Shown piece after piece: positions 25,237 to 34,145 of a stretch of DNA of 64,000 nt (position 1 is its first letter; each line of letters begins with the position of its first letter). The position numbers were made by a program, and so were the translations under genes. This DNA comes from an uncultured Latescibacterota bacterium. GTDB taxonomy: Bacteria > Latescibacterota > UBA2968 > UBA8231. The stretch covers positions 1,488,001 through 1,552,000 of the forward strand of contig OY282352.1 in assembly GCA_958295495.1 (NCBI GenBank), read 5' to 3'. Below the pieces are notes generated by a model. The model ran no database searches. It was given only the letters and a program-made list of their open reading frames with translations, and was not told the DNA's origin.

Positions 25237-27642
25237 TCACTCCAACATCGTCTGCACGGCCATGCTCGCGCCGTCAATCCGCACTTGCACCGCGCCGGTG
25301 TGGTCGGTGCGCAGCACCCGCGCCCCGTGCGCTGAGTAGCGCGCGACGACCTCTGGGGCTGGGTGCTTGAATTTGTTGCCCTCTCCCAGCGACATCACCG
25401 CCACTGCGGGCGCGACCGCCGCGACAAAAAGCGGCTGCGACGAAGTACGCGAGCCGTGGTGAGCCACTTTGAGCAATTGCGCCTGCAGCCGCGGTCCCCA
25501 AGCGAGGATCGCCGGGTCGGTCTCTTGCTCTACATCGCCGGTAAAGAGCACCCGCACGGTTCCGTGCTGCAAGCTAAAGACCACCGAGCCGTTGTTGAGG
25601 CCAAAAGGGGCGTTGCCGTCTGCATCGACAAAGTCCGCAGTTGGATGCAGGACGAGCCCCGCGACTCCGCCCAACCCCACCAAGCTGTCGCCCGCGGCGA
25701 CCCGGTGGTAGTGCATGCCCCGCTCGGCGATGAGTTCCCGCAACCGCCGCGCCGTCCACGAGCCATAAACTTGCCCACTGTCGAGAAAGTGGCCGACTTC
25801 TATATGCTCCAACAGGGCTACCAGCCCGCCGATGTGGTCGTTGTGCGGATGCGAGGCCACGACGACATCGACCCGCCGGACGCCCATGGAGCGCAAGAAA
25901 GGCAACAGCACCTGTTCGCCGTGGTCGAAGTATTCGCTGCGCTCGCCTCCATCGACGACCATGGTTTTGCCGTCGGGGAAGCGCACAAAAGCCGCGTCGC
26001 CTTGGCCCACGTCCAAAAAGACGATCTCCAAGTCGCGGGCGCGGAGCGCATAGGTCCACACCGCGACATTGAGCCAGATGAGCGACGCAAAAATGACCGT
26101 TTTGCGCGCCCACGCCCGGTGGGGCAGGAGCGGGCCGAGGAGGCAGAGCGCGGCGGCCACTGCGACAAAGAGCACCCCCGGGCGCGGCACGGTCACGGAC
26201 GCAAAGGGCAGCGCGGCCCACCACGAGACCAGCTCGATCAGCCCCACGAGGACCAAGTAATTGGCGGCGTTAAACGCGGTGGCGACCCAAGGCAAAATCC
26301 AGCCTGTCAACGCGGCCAGCAGGCCCAGGCCCACGGCGAGCGCCAACAGCGGCACTACCACTATATTGGCCACTGCGGCCCCCAGTGCTAGCTGCTGAAA
26401 GGAATAGGCGATTAAAGGTCCGGTGCCGAGCTGGGCCGCCAGCGAGGCGCACAGCGGGCTGACCACCCAGCGGCCAACCCGGCTATCGGCGCGTTGAGAG
26501 GCTGCCGGGAAAAGCGAGGCGAGCGGTCCGTGCAAGGCGACGATGGCCCACGTCGCGCCAAAGGAGAGCTGGAAGCTCAGGCTCCACGGACTCTCCGGCC
26601 ATATCACCAAGATCGCCAGCGCCGCCATCCCAAGGGTGTTGTAGATGTCGCCCTGCCGCCTGAGCACCCGTCCCAACAGCAGCACCGTCCCCATCAGCAC
26701 CGCCCGCACCACCGGCACCTGCGCCCCGGTTGCGAGGGCATAGAGTGCCAGCGCGGCGATGGTGGCCGCGGAACTTGGCCGGTCTGCAAGCCGCAGGAGC
26801 CGGAACCCGAAAAAGAAGAACCCGCCCACCATCCCGACGTGAAGTCCGCTGACTACGAGCGCGTGCGCCAGCCCGGTGCTGCGGAACGCAGCGCGCACCT
26901 CCTCGGGAATCCGCCGCTTCTCTCCCAAAAGTACGCCCAGCAACAGTCCGGCCGGTGCCCCTGTGAGGTTGCGCTCAATGCTCTGGCGCACGGCGCGTCT
27001 GAGGGGCAGCACCACGCCCTCGTACAGCGAGGGTCCGGGCAAGCGCTCCACGGACACGACCTGCTCGGGTTTGGCGACGAAGAGCGTACCGTAAATGTCC
27101 TGCTGAGCCAAAAAGGCCCGGTAGTCGAAGGCACTAGGATTTCGCATCGCACGGGGTCGTTGCAGCTTCCCGCGCAGGGATACGCGGTCGCCGTAGTCGG
27201 CCGGTAGGGACACGTCTTTTACCGCGACTAGCACCTGCCCGCTCAAGTGATAGACGGCGCTGTCGGCGACCACCTGTTCCAGCTCTATGACAAAGCGCAC
27301 TCGCTCGTCGCTGCGCTCCGGCTCTTGGACGATGCGCCCGGTGACCACGCCGCGCTGGCCAAAGACCTCGAGCGCGACCAAGTGAGGCAAAGGGGACAAA
27401 GCTGTGTCGATGTGGTAACGCAGCGCACCTAACAGGACGACGACCCCCCACAGCATCCAACCCGTCCAACGCGCTTTGCGGTAGAAGCCTGCGGCCGCGC
27501 CGGCAAGTGCCAACCCGCTCAGGACAGCCGCTACGACTAAGCCCATCTCCCCGGCCCGGCCCAAGAAAATGCCGACCCCGAATCCGAGGGCCGTCCACAG
27601 CGCGGGCCGCCGTCGCGTCTTTTTGCTCGCGGACATACCCAA
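25237..27642 (-). CDS. comEC: ComEC/Rec2-type DNA uptake channel
   Basis: This 801-residue protein has the three-part ComEC layout: an N-terminal soluble/OB-like region after two or three membrane spans, a central competence domain with many spans (LAHALVVSGLHVGMVGGF is the conserved block), and a C-terminal metallo-beta-lactamase-like domain with VASHPHNDHIGG, VLFTGDVE and LKVAHHGSRTS. It forms the inner-membrane channel for single-stranded DNA during transformation, and the nuclease-like domain may degrade the other strand. No comEA or pilus gene is nearby. Confidence 0.94.
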   Translation of the reverse strand: MGMSASKKTRRRPALWTALGFGVGIFLGRAGEMGLVVAAVLSGLALAGAAAGFYRKARWTGWMLWGVVVLLGALRYHIDTALSPLPHLVALEVFGQRGVVTGRIVQEPERSDERVRFVIELEQVVADSAVYHLSGQVLVAVKDVSLPADYGDRVSLRGKLQRPRAMRNPSAFDYRAFLAQQDIYGTLFVAKPEQVVSVERLPGPSLYEGVVLPLRRAVRQSIERNLTGAPAGLLLGVLLGEKRRIPEEVRAAFRSTGLAHALVVSGLHVGMVGGFFFFGFRLLRLADRPSSAATIAALALYALATGAQVPVVRAVLMGTVLLLGRVLRRQGDIYNTLGMAALAILVIWPESPWSLSFQLSFGATWAIVALHGPLASLFPAASQRADSRVGRWVVSPLCASLAAQLGTGPLIAYSFQQLALGAAVANIVVVPLLALAVGLGLLAALTGWILPWVATAFNAANYLVLVGLIELVSWWAALPFASVTVPRPGVLFVAVAAALCLLGPLLPHRAWARKTVIFASLIWLNVAVWTYALRARDLEIVFLDVGQGDAAFVRFPDGKTMVVDGGERSEYFDHGEQVLLPFLRSMGVRRVDVVVASHPHNDHIGGLVALLEHIEVGHFLDSGQVYGSWTARRLRELIAERGMHYHRVAAGDSLVGLGGVAGLVLHPTADFVDADGNAPFGLNNGSVVFSLQHGTVRVLFTGDVEQETDPAILAWGPRLQAQLLKVAHHGSRTSSQPLFVAAVAPAVAVMSLGEGNKFKHPAPEVVARYSAHGARVLRTDHTGAVQVRIDGASMAVQTMLE

Positions 27643-27729
27643 TCCAACGGCAAAAATCGTTCCAACTCGACAGGGCGTGGGCGAGTTTGTATGCTAAGTG
27701 AAGAGGAAGTTTTGACGAAGGAACGTTAA

Positions 27730-28041
27730 ATGACCGCTCCCACAGCTAAGCTGCGCGGCAAAGACCGCCGCTACTTGCGCGGCTTAGGCAACGCGCTGCG
27801 CCCGACCGTGTACTTGGGCAAAGAGGGCCTTTCCGCTGCCGTTATTCGCTCGCTCAACGAAGCCTACGCCAACAGCGAGTTGGTCAAGGTGCGCTGCGAG
27901 CGCAACAGTCCACTCGACCGCCGCGAAGCCGGCGAGCAGCTCGCCGCCGCTACTGAGGCACATCTAGTGCAGGTCTTGGGCAACACCCTGCTCCTTTACC
28001 GCCCCGTCCCCGATGATCCCCGAATCGTGCTGCCCACATAG
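27730..28041 (+). CDS. yhbY: CRM-domain RNA-binding protein YhbY
   Basis: This is a 103-residue single CRM domain. KDRRYLRGLGNALRPTVYLGKEGLS and the later GNTLLLYRP match the KH-like CRM fold, although the usual GxxG loop (GKEG) is the only strong motif. Family members bind pre-50S ribosomal particles and assist assembly. It reads divergently from comEC across an 87-base gap. Confidence 0.9.
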   Translation: MTAPTAKLRGKDRRYLRGLGNALRPTVYLGKEGLSAAVIRSLNEAYANSELVKVRCERNSPLDRREAGEQLAAATEAHLVQVLGNTLLLYRPVPDDPRIVLPT

Positions 28042-28083
28042 GGGCAAGGCCGCGCTGACGGGGACAGCATCGGGAAAAGCACC

Positions 28084-30150
28084 ATGCCCAACAACTTCTG
28101 GTTCAACCGCATCGTAGAATACTGGGTCATGCCCCAAGGCGGCGAACTCATCGAGCACATCCGCCGCGCAAAAGTCCAAGTCGTGCAAATTGGCAACTTC
28201 GGCCCCCTCCTCTACGGCCTCGCCGACGACCCCGAAATCGAGCGCTGGGCCGCCGGTGTCCCCCTCTACGGCCTCCGCGAAAACCTAGACCTAGCCGCAA
28301 CCCAGATCGCCCACTGCAAAGAAGCCGGTGCCCGCGTCGTCGGCCAACTCAGTATGTCGTGGCACTATGGAGACCCCGAGCAGGGCCGCGGACTTTTCGG
28401 CACTTGGGACAAAATCTGGACCCGCGAATTCCTCGGACCACAAGCCCCCTGCCCCGACGCGACCATGACCCAGCAATTGGCCGATGACGGCAGTTTGCGC
28501 CGCATAGAGATCGCCGGCCGCCCCTACCAGACCTGCTGCGGCTGCTACTGCAATCCCCATTGGCTTGCCACGCTCAAAGCCATGATCGCCAAGGGCTTGG
28601 ACCTCGGCCTAGACGGCTTCAATGTCCACCACAACTACGAGAAACTCTGCGGCTGCCCTTACTGCCAGGCCTATCTGCGGCCTTACGTAGCCGAGCGCTT
28701 TACCACCGACGAATTAAAATCCCTCTTCGACACGGGCGATCTGGAACAAGTCGAGGGCGTCTTAACACCGCAAACAGGGTGCCCCGAGCCGCTGCAACAA
28801 GCCTTCGCACTCGCCGCCGAAAAAGCCGCCAACTACCGCCGCAAAGAGGCTTTCGACGAGCTTTTGGCGGCGGCCTACCGCCAAAAGTCCGATCTGCTTT
28901 CAGCGCAATGGTATCACAAATACGACTTCCGCCCCCACGATGAGCGCAGCCTCTTGCCCCCAGAGTTATGGGCCAAAGACGAGAGCTATATCTGGTACAG
29001 CCAAGGCCCTTGGCAACGCGCCAGTTCCATCGCGCACGGCTACCTGGCCGATATGGGCCTGCCCAGCCGCTTTATATACGCCGCCGGCACCGGTCGCCCC
29101 TATGTCATCAATAAATACGACTATCGCCGCTGGCGGATTTGGTGCGGCGAAGCTATCACCTATGGCGGCGCAGCCATCGCCTACCACGCCGGTCCTCCTC
29201 GCCTAAACCAAGAGCAAAGCGCCAACATTGCCCCCGAAGATTTCTACGGCCCCGTCGTCCGCTACCAGCGTTTTATGGCCGCGCAGGAGAAACTCCTACA
29301 TCCGGCCAAACCGCATGCGCAGATCGCCCTAATCTACCCGCGTCGTTCCGAGCGCGAGGCCGAGATGGATTGCCTCGACGCGCTCAAACGCCTCGGCCGC
29401 CACCTCGAAGACGGGCACCAGCTCTTCGACATCGTCCTCGACGACCAGTTGCTGACATCCGGCGGCAACTACGCGGTGCTTATTCTGCCCGAAGTAAAGC
29501 GAATGACCCGCGAGGAAGAAACCTTCCTACGCCAATATGTAGCGAGCGGAGGCAAGCTCTTATTCACCAGCGGAACGGGCAGTATGGACTTGGACGGCAA
29601 TCTATGGCCGGTAGCATTGCTAGCCGATTGGCGCAGCGCACCTGCGGTGGAAAACCTCTGCGGGCGGGCCGAGTCGGGGCGGGCCCACTACCTGCCGACC
29701 GGCCCTTGGATCCCCGCACAAATCGCCATCCCTACACTCGACGGTGCCGAACGCCCCGTCTATCCCCTGCTCGACCAAGATCCATTCGGACAGCAATTCC
29801 TCGCTGAGTTGAGCGAAATCCTCGGCGAATGTACACTCGCAACCGACGCCCCGTGGTATGTGCGAGTCCACGCTTGGCGCCCAGAGCAAGTCGACGCATT
29901 GGTCCTACACTGGATCAACTATCGCCAAGACGAAAATTCAGCCGTGGAAATACCCCTGCCGACTGGGCCGATCCAGGTGGATTGCGCGGTGCCGGACGGC
30001 CGGAGCATCGCCCGGGTCGAGTGGCTTTACCCTGAAATGAGGGCGGCGATCGAGTTGGAATATTCGGCAGGGCAGGGGCGCGTTCGTTTTGAGATCCCGA
30101 CATTGATCGTCTATGGGATGGGCGTGCTGTATCTGCAGGGCGCGGATTGA
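28084..30150 (+). CDS. Putative glycoside hydrolase: TIM-barrel plus GATase-like trimerisation domain
   Basis: This 688-residue protein has no signal peptide. The first 380 residues look like a TIM barrel of the GH42-like kind. CCGCYCNPHW and LDGFNVHHNYEKLCGCPYC fit the Cys-containing substrate/metal region common in such proteins, with DG followed by the barrel strand. Residues about 410-530 (VLDDQLLTSGGNYAVLILPEVKRM, then EEETFLRQYVASGGKLLFTSGTG) match a beta-galactosidase trimerisation domain. The C-terminal part is a beta sandwich. The substrate is unknown. It follows yhbY by 42 bases. Confidence 0.7.
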   Translation: MPNNFWFNRIVEYWVMPQGGELIEHIRRAKVQVVQIGNFGPLLYGLADDPEIERWAAGVPLYGLRENLDLAATQIAHCKEAGARVVGQLSMSWHYGDPEQGRGLFGTWDKIWTREFLGPQAPCPDATMTQQLADDGSLRRIEIAGRPYQTCCGCYCNPHWLATLKAMIAKGLDLGLDGFNVHHNYEKLCGCPYCQAYLRPYVAERFTTDELKSLFDTGDLEQVEGVLTPQTGCPEPLQQAFALAAEKAANYRRKEAFDELLAAAYRQKSDLLSAQWYHKYDFRPHDERSLLPPELWAKDESYIWYSQGPWQRASSIAHGYLADMGLPSRFIYAAGTGRPYVINKYDYRRWRIWCGEAITYGGAAIAYHAGPPRLNQEQSANIAPEDFYGPVVRYQRFMAAQEKLLHPAKPHAQIALIYPRRSEREAEMDCLDALKRLGRHLEDGHQLFDIVLDDQLLTSGGNYAVLILPEVKRMTREEETFLRQYVASGGKLLFTSGTGSMDLDGNLWPVALLADWRSAPAVENLCGRAESGRAHYLPTGPWIPAQIAIPTLDGAERPVYPLLDQDPFGQQFLAELSEILGECTLATDAPWYVRVHAWRPEQVDALVLHWINYRQDENSAVEIPLPTGPIQVDCAVPDGRSIARVEWLYPEMRAAIELEYSAGQGRVRFEIPTLIVYGMGVLYLQGAD

Positions 30151-30245
30151 GAGGGACTAAACGCCAGAGATCCCCGATTGCAAATTCAAAGTTGATTGGT
30201 TCGAGTTCTTCCTCTTACTTCAGACACAAACTTCAAGCAGTATAG

Positions 30246-31181
30246 TCACGCCTTCCACGCCTCGGCAAAAATGCCGAGTGAGCCGGGCGCGTATCCGGCG
30301 TAGTGGTTGTTGAAAAACACGTACACGGGCCGCTCCGGCGCGGCCTGCGCCAGCTTCTGCACCTGCTGGGCCCAGTGCTGGGTCTCGGCGGCGCGGTCCC
30401 AGACGAGGCGATCCCAATGCCGCTCCTGCTGGCCGCGGCGAATCCGCTCCTCGACGTAGGCATCCATTTTTTTGCGGTCGCCCAAAAAGCGCACGTAGAG
30501 AAAGTCGGCCGTTACTGGATTGGCCCGCTCAACAGTGGCCTCTAAGCTCGGCATGGTGTAGTAGTTGTTCAGCACCAGCGCCACCCGGTGTTCGCGCAGC
30601 AAGTCCAACAATTCCGCCCGCAGCCAATTCCCGTTGCGCACTTCCACCGCAAAGTGAAACTCGCCCGTAGGTAGCTGCGGCAAAAATGCCGCTAGACGCT
30701 CGGTGAACGCGCTGCCGTACTCGTTTTCGTGTGCGTCCTGTCCCCGCGCAATGTATGGAAACTGCATCAGCAGCGGCCCCAACCGCTCGCCCAACGGGGC
30801 CATCGCGTCGAGGAAGGATTCCATTTCCCCCATGCAGTCTGTGAGCATTTTTTCGTGGCTTATCACGCGGGGAATTTTGGCGGTAAAGCGAAAGTGCGGC
30901 GGCGTCCGCCGCAACCACCCCTCTATCGCCTTGGGCGTCGGCACCCGATACCACGTTGAGTCGATCTCCACGCTCCTGAACACCTTTGCATAGTGCTCGA
31001 TGTAATCGGCCGCGGCGCATCCTTCTGGATAGATCAGCCCTTCCCAATCCTCATTCGACCAACTCGTCGTCCCCAAAAAGAGCTGCGCGGGCAGCCCCTC
31101 CTGCACCTGCTGCATCCGCTCGACGTGCCGAGGCTTGGCCGGCGGCATGATTGCGGAAAAAAGGTCCTGTTGCTCTGCCAT
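30246..31181 (-). CDS. DUF72 (YecE) family protein
   Basis: This is a 311-residue TIM-barrel-like DUF72 protein. FLGTTSWSNEDWEGLIYP, VFRSVEIDSTWYRVPTP, HFRFTAKIPRVISHEK and VYVFFNNHYAGYAP are the conserved blocks (Y-P, E-x-N/D-xTFY-like and F-N-N-H). The biochemical role of the family is not known. ATG at 31181 lies just beyond the lysS terminator, so the gene probably has its own promoter. Confidence 0.88.
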   Translation of the reverse strand: MAEQQDLFSAIMPPAKPRHVERMQQVQEGLPAQLFLGTTSWSNEDWEGLIYPEGCAAADYIEHYAKVFRSVEIDSTWYRVPTPKAIEGWLRRTPPHFRFTAKIPRVISHEKMLTDCMGEMESFLDAMAPLGERLGPLLMQFPYIARGQDAHENEYGSAFTERLAAFLPQLPTGEFHFAVEVRNGNWLRAELLDLLREHRVALVLNNYYTMPSLEATVERANPVTADFLYVRFLGDRKKMDAYVEERIRRGQQERHWDRLVWDRAAETQHWAQQVQKLAQAAPERPVYVFFNNHYAGYAPGSLGIFAEAWKA

Positions 31182-31192
31182 TGTTCGCTCTA

Positions 31193-31225
31193 TAAAAAAG
31201 AGGGCGCGGCACCCACCGCACCCTC
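31193..31225 (-). terminator. Intrinsic terminator downstream of lysS
   Basis: On the minus strand GAGGGTGCGG pairs with CCGCGCCCTC (one G-U pair) around a short loop and is followed by TTTTTT. It lies 27 bases after the lysS stop, so it should end that transcript. Confidence 0.8.
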
Positions 31226-31251
31226 GCAATACCGGCGAATCCCTGTATGCG

Positions 31252-32826
31252 CTACGCTTTCTCTCGCACCATCTTCACTACCTGCTCCCGCCCCACTAGC
31301 TGCACAAGCGACCCAAATCGCGGCCCTTGTTTCTGCCCCAACACCACCTCGTAAAACATCCGAAACAGCGACTTAGGGGGCACTCCGACCTCGCGGGCTA
31401 AGTCGAACGGAATGGCCTGCAATTCCTCCTCGGTGGCTCCGTTGGTCGCGCTCAACCGCTCGGCCAACTGCCCTAGGAGCGTCCGCTCCTCGTCCGAGGG
31501 CGGACGAAACTGCTTGTTGGGAAGCACCACGTCTCGATAGTAGTTAAGCCCCTTCTCCACCAGCGCCTGTGTTACCTGCGGATAAGTAGAAGCCTGCGCA
31601 TCGTAGCGCGCCAGATATTCCCCCAATACCGCGACCGAATCCACGCCGAGGGCTGCGATCAGATTGTTGACCGTGGAGAAGTTGACGCGGGACGCGTACT
31701 CGGGCACGACTGCGCCGCGGTCGCCGATATGCCACACGGCCTGCTCGGGGTGCTCTGCCTCTGCCACATCGGAATAGCGCCGCAGCGCATCGAGATAGTC
31801 GTCAACGCACTTGGGGACGATATCCCAGTGCAGCCGCTTGGCCCGCTTGGGATTTTGGAACAGGAAAAAGAGTAGGGATTCTATCGGCGCGTACGTCTTC
31901 CACGCATCCACCGTCACCCCCATGCGGCCGGCGCTGCTGGCCAACCCTCGCCCTTCCTCGTCGAGAAAAAACTCGTAGCACAAGCCGACCGGCGGCTGCT
32001 TGCCCATCAGGCGCACGATGCGGGAGGACTGGCGCACCGAGTCAATGAGGTCTTTGCCGTACATTTCATAATCGACATCGTAGGCGTACCAGCGCAGGGC
32101 CCAATCGACTTTCCAGCCCACCTTGGCGTTGCCACCGAGAACCGACTGCTCGCCGCTTGCGCCACACCCGGCGTAGTAGCCAGTATCGAGGTCGCAGGTG
32201 AAGCTCGCGCTGCCCCGGCTGGGGTGGTAGGCGGTGACCCGCGTGGCCATGATCGAACCACAGTTGGGACAAATCGGGAAGAAGGGCGACCAGTGCTGGC
32301 GGTTTTGTTCCCGCAGCGTGGGCACGATGATTTGGCGGACTTCCTCGGCTTTGTCTAGGAGAATCGAAAGCCCTTCGTCGAAGTCGCCGCGCACGTAGGC
32401 TGCACGCGAGCTTTGAAACTCGTAGTCGAAGCCAGAGGCGTCGAAAAACGCGCACAGCTTGGCGTTCATGTGGTCGCTGAAACTCGCACAGCAACCAAAG
32501 GGATCGGGGACGGCGTGTAGGGGTTTGCCGAGGTGGGCGGCGAGCATCTCGGGCTGCGGCAAGTTGCCGGGCACCTTGCGCAGGCCATCCATGTCGTCGC
32601 TGAAGCAGAGTAGGCGGGTCTTTAGTCCGTAGAGGTACTCACAGGCGTTGCGCACCCAAGAGGTGCGGACGCCTTCTGAAAAGTGCCCTAGATGGGGAAA
32701 GCCGCTGGGGCCAAAGCCGGTCTCAAATAGTACCGGGCGGTCCCCGCTAGGCCGGCGCTGCTTGGCGATCTGTGCCGCCTCTTGGAAGGGCCAAGCTCGA
32801 TGCGTACTGGGCTGGTTCCTCTCCAT
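31252..32826 (-). CDS. lysS: Class I lysyl-tRNA synthetase with degenerate KMSKS loop
   Basis: This 524-residue protein is of the archaeal/spirochaete class I type, not the common class II LysRS. The HIGH-type motif is in GPSGFPHLGHFSEG. Paired Cys motifs (FPICPNCGS) and the LHWDIVPKCVDDYLDAL helix are conserved. The KMSKS segment, usually close to KISKSKGNG, reads GLASSAGRM at about residues 296-304, so both lysines are gone. The rest of the protein looks intact. It may be a slow or divergent enzyme, or have another role if a second LysRS exists elsewhere. Confidence 0.88.
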   Translation of the reverse strand: MERNQPSTHRAWPFQEAAQIAKQRRPSGDRPVLFETGFGPSGFPHLGHFSEGVRTSWVRNACEYLYGLKTRLLCFSDDMDGLRKVPGNLPQPEMLAAHLGKPLHAVPDPFGCCASFSDHMNAKLCAFFDASGFDYEFQSSRAAYVRGDFDEGLSILLDKAEEVRQIIVPTLREQNRQHWSPFFPICPNCGSIMATRVTAYHPSRGSASFTCDLDTGYYAGCGASGEQSVLGGNAKVGWKVDWALRWYAYDVDYEMYGKDLIDSVRQSSRIVRLMGKQPPVGLCYEFFLDEEGRGLASSAGRMGVTVDAWKTYAPIESLLFFLFQNPKRAKRLHWDIVPKCVDDYLDALRRYSDVAEAEHPEQAVWHIGDRGAVVPEYASRVNFSTVNNLIAALGVDSVAVLGEYLARYDAQASTYPQVTQALVEKGLNYYRDVVLPNKQFRPPSDEERTLLGQLAERLSATNGATEEELQAIPFDLAREVGVPPKSLFRMFYEVVLGQKQGPRFGSLVQLVGREQVVKMVREKA

Positions 32827-32872
32827 GTGCCTTGGTCAGGTGTGAGGCTCATCGAGACGGCCTTGCGGCGTC

Positions 32873-33091
32873 TCAGCGATTGCGGAAAGTGATGCGTCCG
32901 CGGCTTAAATCATAGGGCGAAAGGGCCACGGTGACTTGGTCGCCCGGAAGTACGCGAATGTAGTATTTGCGCATCTTGCCGGAGACATGGGCCATAATCT
33001 CGTGGCTATTCTCCATCTCGCACTTGAAGTAGCCGTTGGGCAGGGCCTCTTTGACCACTGCTTGGACTTCGATCGCTTCTTCTTTGGCCAT
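32873..33091 (-). CDS. infA: Translation initiation factor IF-1
   Basis: This is a 72-residue S1/OB-fold protein of canonical length. [38 protein letters not shown] and [12 protein letters not shown] are the IF-1 signature blocks. IF-1 binds the 30S A site during initiation. It lies 47 bases upstream of lysS on the same strand. Confidence 0.97.
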   Translation of the reverse strand: MAKEEAIEVQAVVKEALPNGYFKCEMENSHEIMAHVSGKMRKYYIRVLPGDQVTVALSPYDLSRGRITFRNR

Positions 33092-33141
33092 TGCTCTCGC
33101 CTAAAAAGGATGGGATGATGGCGGCGCTTTTCGCGCCGCGG

Positions 33142-33164
33142 AAAAAGCCGCCGCTAAAGCGGCT
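33142..33164 (-). terminator. Probable intrinsic terminator downstream of the TPR gene
   Basis: On the minus strand AGCCGC pairs with GCGGCT and is followed by TTTTT, 46 bases after the TPR stop. A second GC-rich hairpin (GCGGCGC/GCGCCGC, 33121-33139) lies directly after it, between the terminator and infA. Confidence 0.6.
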
Positions 33165-33209
33165 CGCAAAAAGCCCAAAGTGTACGCGCTGGCCGCGCAA
33201 AAGTCAAAC

Positions 33210-34145
33210 TTACTCAATCAGGTAATTCACGTTGTACGAGGCGTGTTTGACCGCTTCGATCGTCGCTAGGTGTGGGGCTAGCTGTTGGACCTTGCCGTAG
33301 TATTGGACGGCTTCCGCAAATCGCTCGGTCTTTTCGCAAATCACGCCGAGGTTGTGCAGGGCTGGAATGTGATTGCCGGCCAGCGCGATGACCTGCTTGA
33401 AGGCCGCTTCGGCCCCGGCGAGATCGCCGCTGTCGAGGTGGGCAAGGCCCTTGGCAAAGAGCATGCTTTCGTTGTCTTGCTCGTACTCGATGGCCTTGGC
33501 CAGCACGGCGAGTGCCAACTCGGGCTGTTGGGCTTGCAGCCGCAAGACTCCGAGGCTGTAATAAGCGCGGGCCAGCGCACGGCGCGCACCGCGATAATTG
33601 AAATCGACCTGCAATAAGGTCTCTAGGTGTTCGATGGACTTTTTGAAGTCGCCGACCTTGTGGTACGCCACGGCCATGTTGAAGCGGGCGCCGACGTGAT
33701 CGGGCTGGATCGCGATGACCTTTTCGAGGTACTCGAGGCCCTCGGCCTGGCGCTCAGTGCGGCAGAGCAAGGTCCCTAGCCCGGCCATGGCTTCGACCAT
33801 CAGCGAATCGAGTCGCAGGGCCTCCTCGTAGTGGTGCTTGGCCTCGCGGTCGTATCCCTGGCCGTGGAGCATGACCGCGAGGTTGCAATGCGCCTCGGCG
33901 TAGTTGGGGTCGAGCTGCAAGGCCTCTTGCAGCAGCCTTTTGGCCTCGTACTTTTGCCCGTCGTCAAAGTACGCGTTGGCGAGGAGGACGCGCAGTTGCG
34001 GATTGTAGGGTTCGATGATGACCTTGGCGTTGAGGTAGCGGATCTTCTCTTTGGTCCAGAGATTGTACGTCCGCTTGCCTTGGTGCTGGGCCTGGGCCTC
34101 GCTACCCAGCAAGGCCAGCAATAGCAATGCGAGCACAGCCTTCAT
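33210..34145 (-). CDS. Secreted tetratricopeptide-repeat protein
   Basis: This is a 311-residue protein with a signal peptide (KAVLALLLLALLGSEAQAQ) and about seven TPR units, for example DPNYAEAHCNLAVMLHGQGY and ALHNLGVICEKTERFAEAVQYY. TPR arrays act as protein-protein scaffolds, and here the protein would be periplasmic. Its start overlaps the stop of the NHL-repeat lipoprotein gene (ATGA), so the two are made together and may interact. Confidence 0.88.
   Translation of the reverse strand: MKAVLALLLLALLGSEAQAQHQGKRTYNLWTKEKIRYLNAKVIIEPYNPQLRVLLANAYFDDGQKYEAKRLLQEALQLDPNYAEAHCNLAVMLHGQGYDREAKHHYEEALRLDSLMVEAMAGLGTLLCRTERQAEGLEYLEKVIAIQPDHVGARFNMAVAYHKVGDFKKSIEHLETLLQVDFNYRGARRALARAYYSLGVLRLQAQQPELALAVLAKAIEYEQDNESMLFAKGLAHLDSGDLAGAEAAFKQVIALAGNHIPALHNLGVICEKTERFAEAVQYYGKVQQLAPHLATIEAVKHASYNVNYLIE

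Noticed and set aside
25237..27642. A full competence operon around comEC
   Set aside because: No comEA, comF or pilus gene is present; comEC stands alone between unrelated genes.
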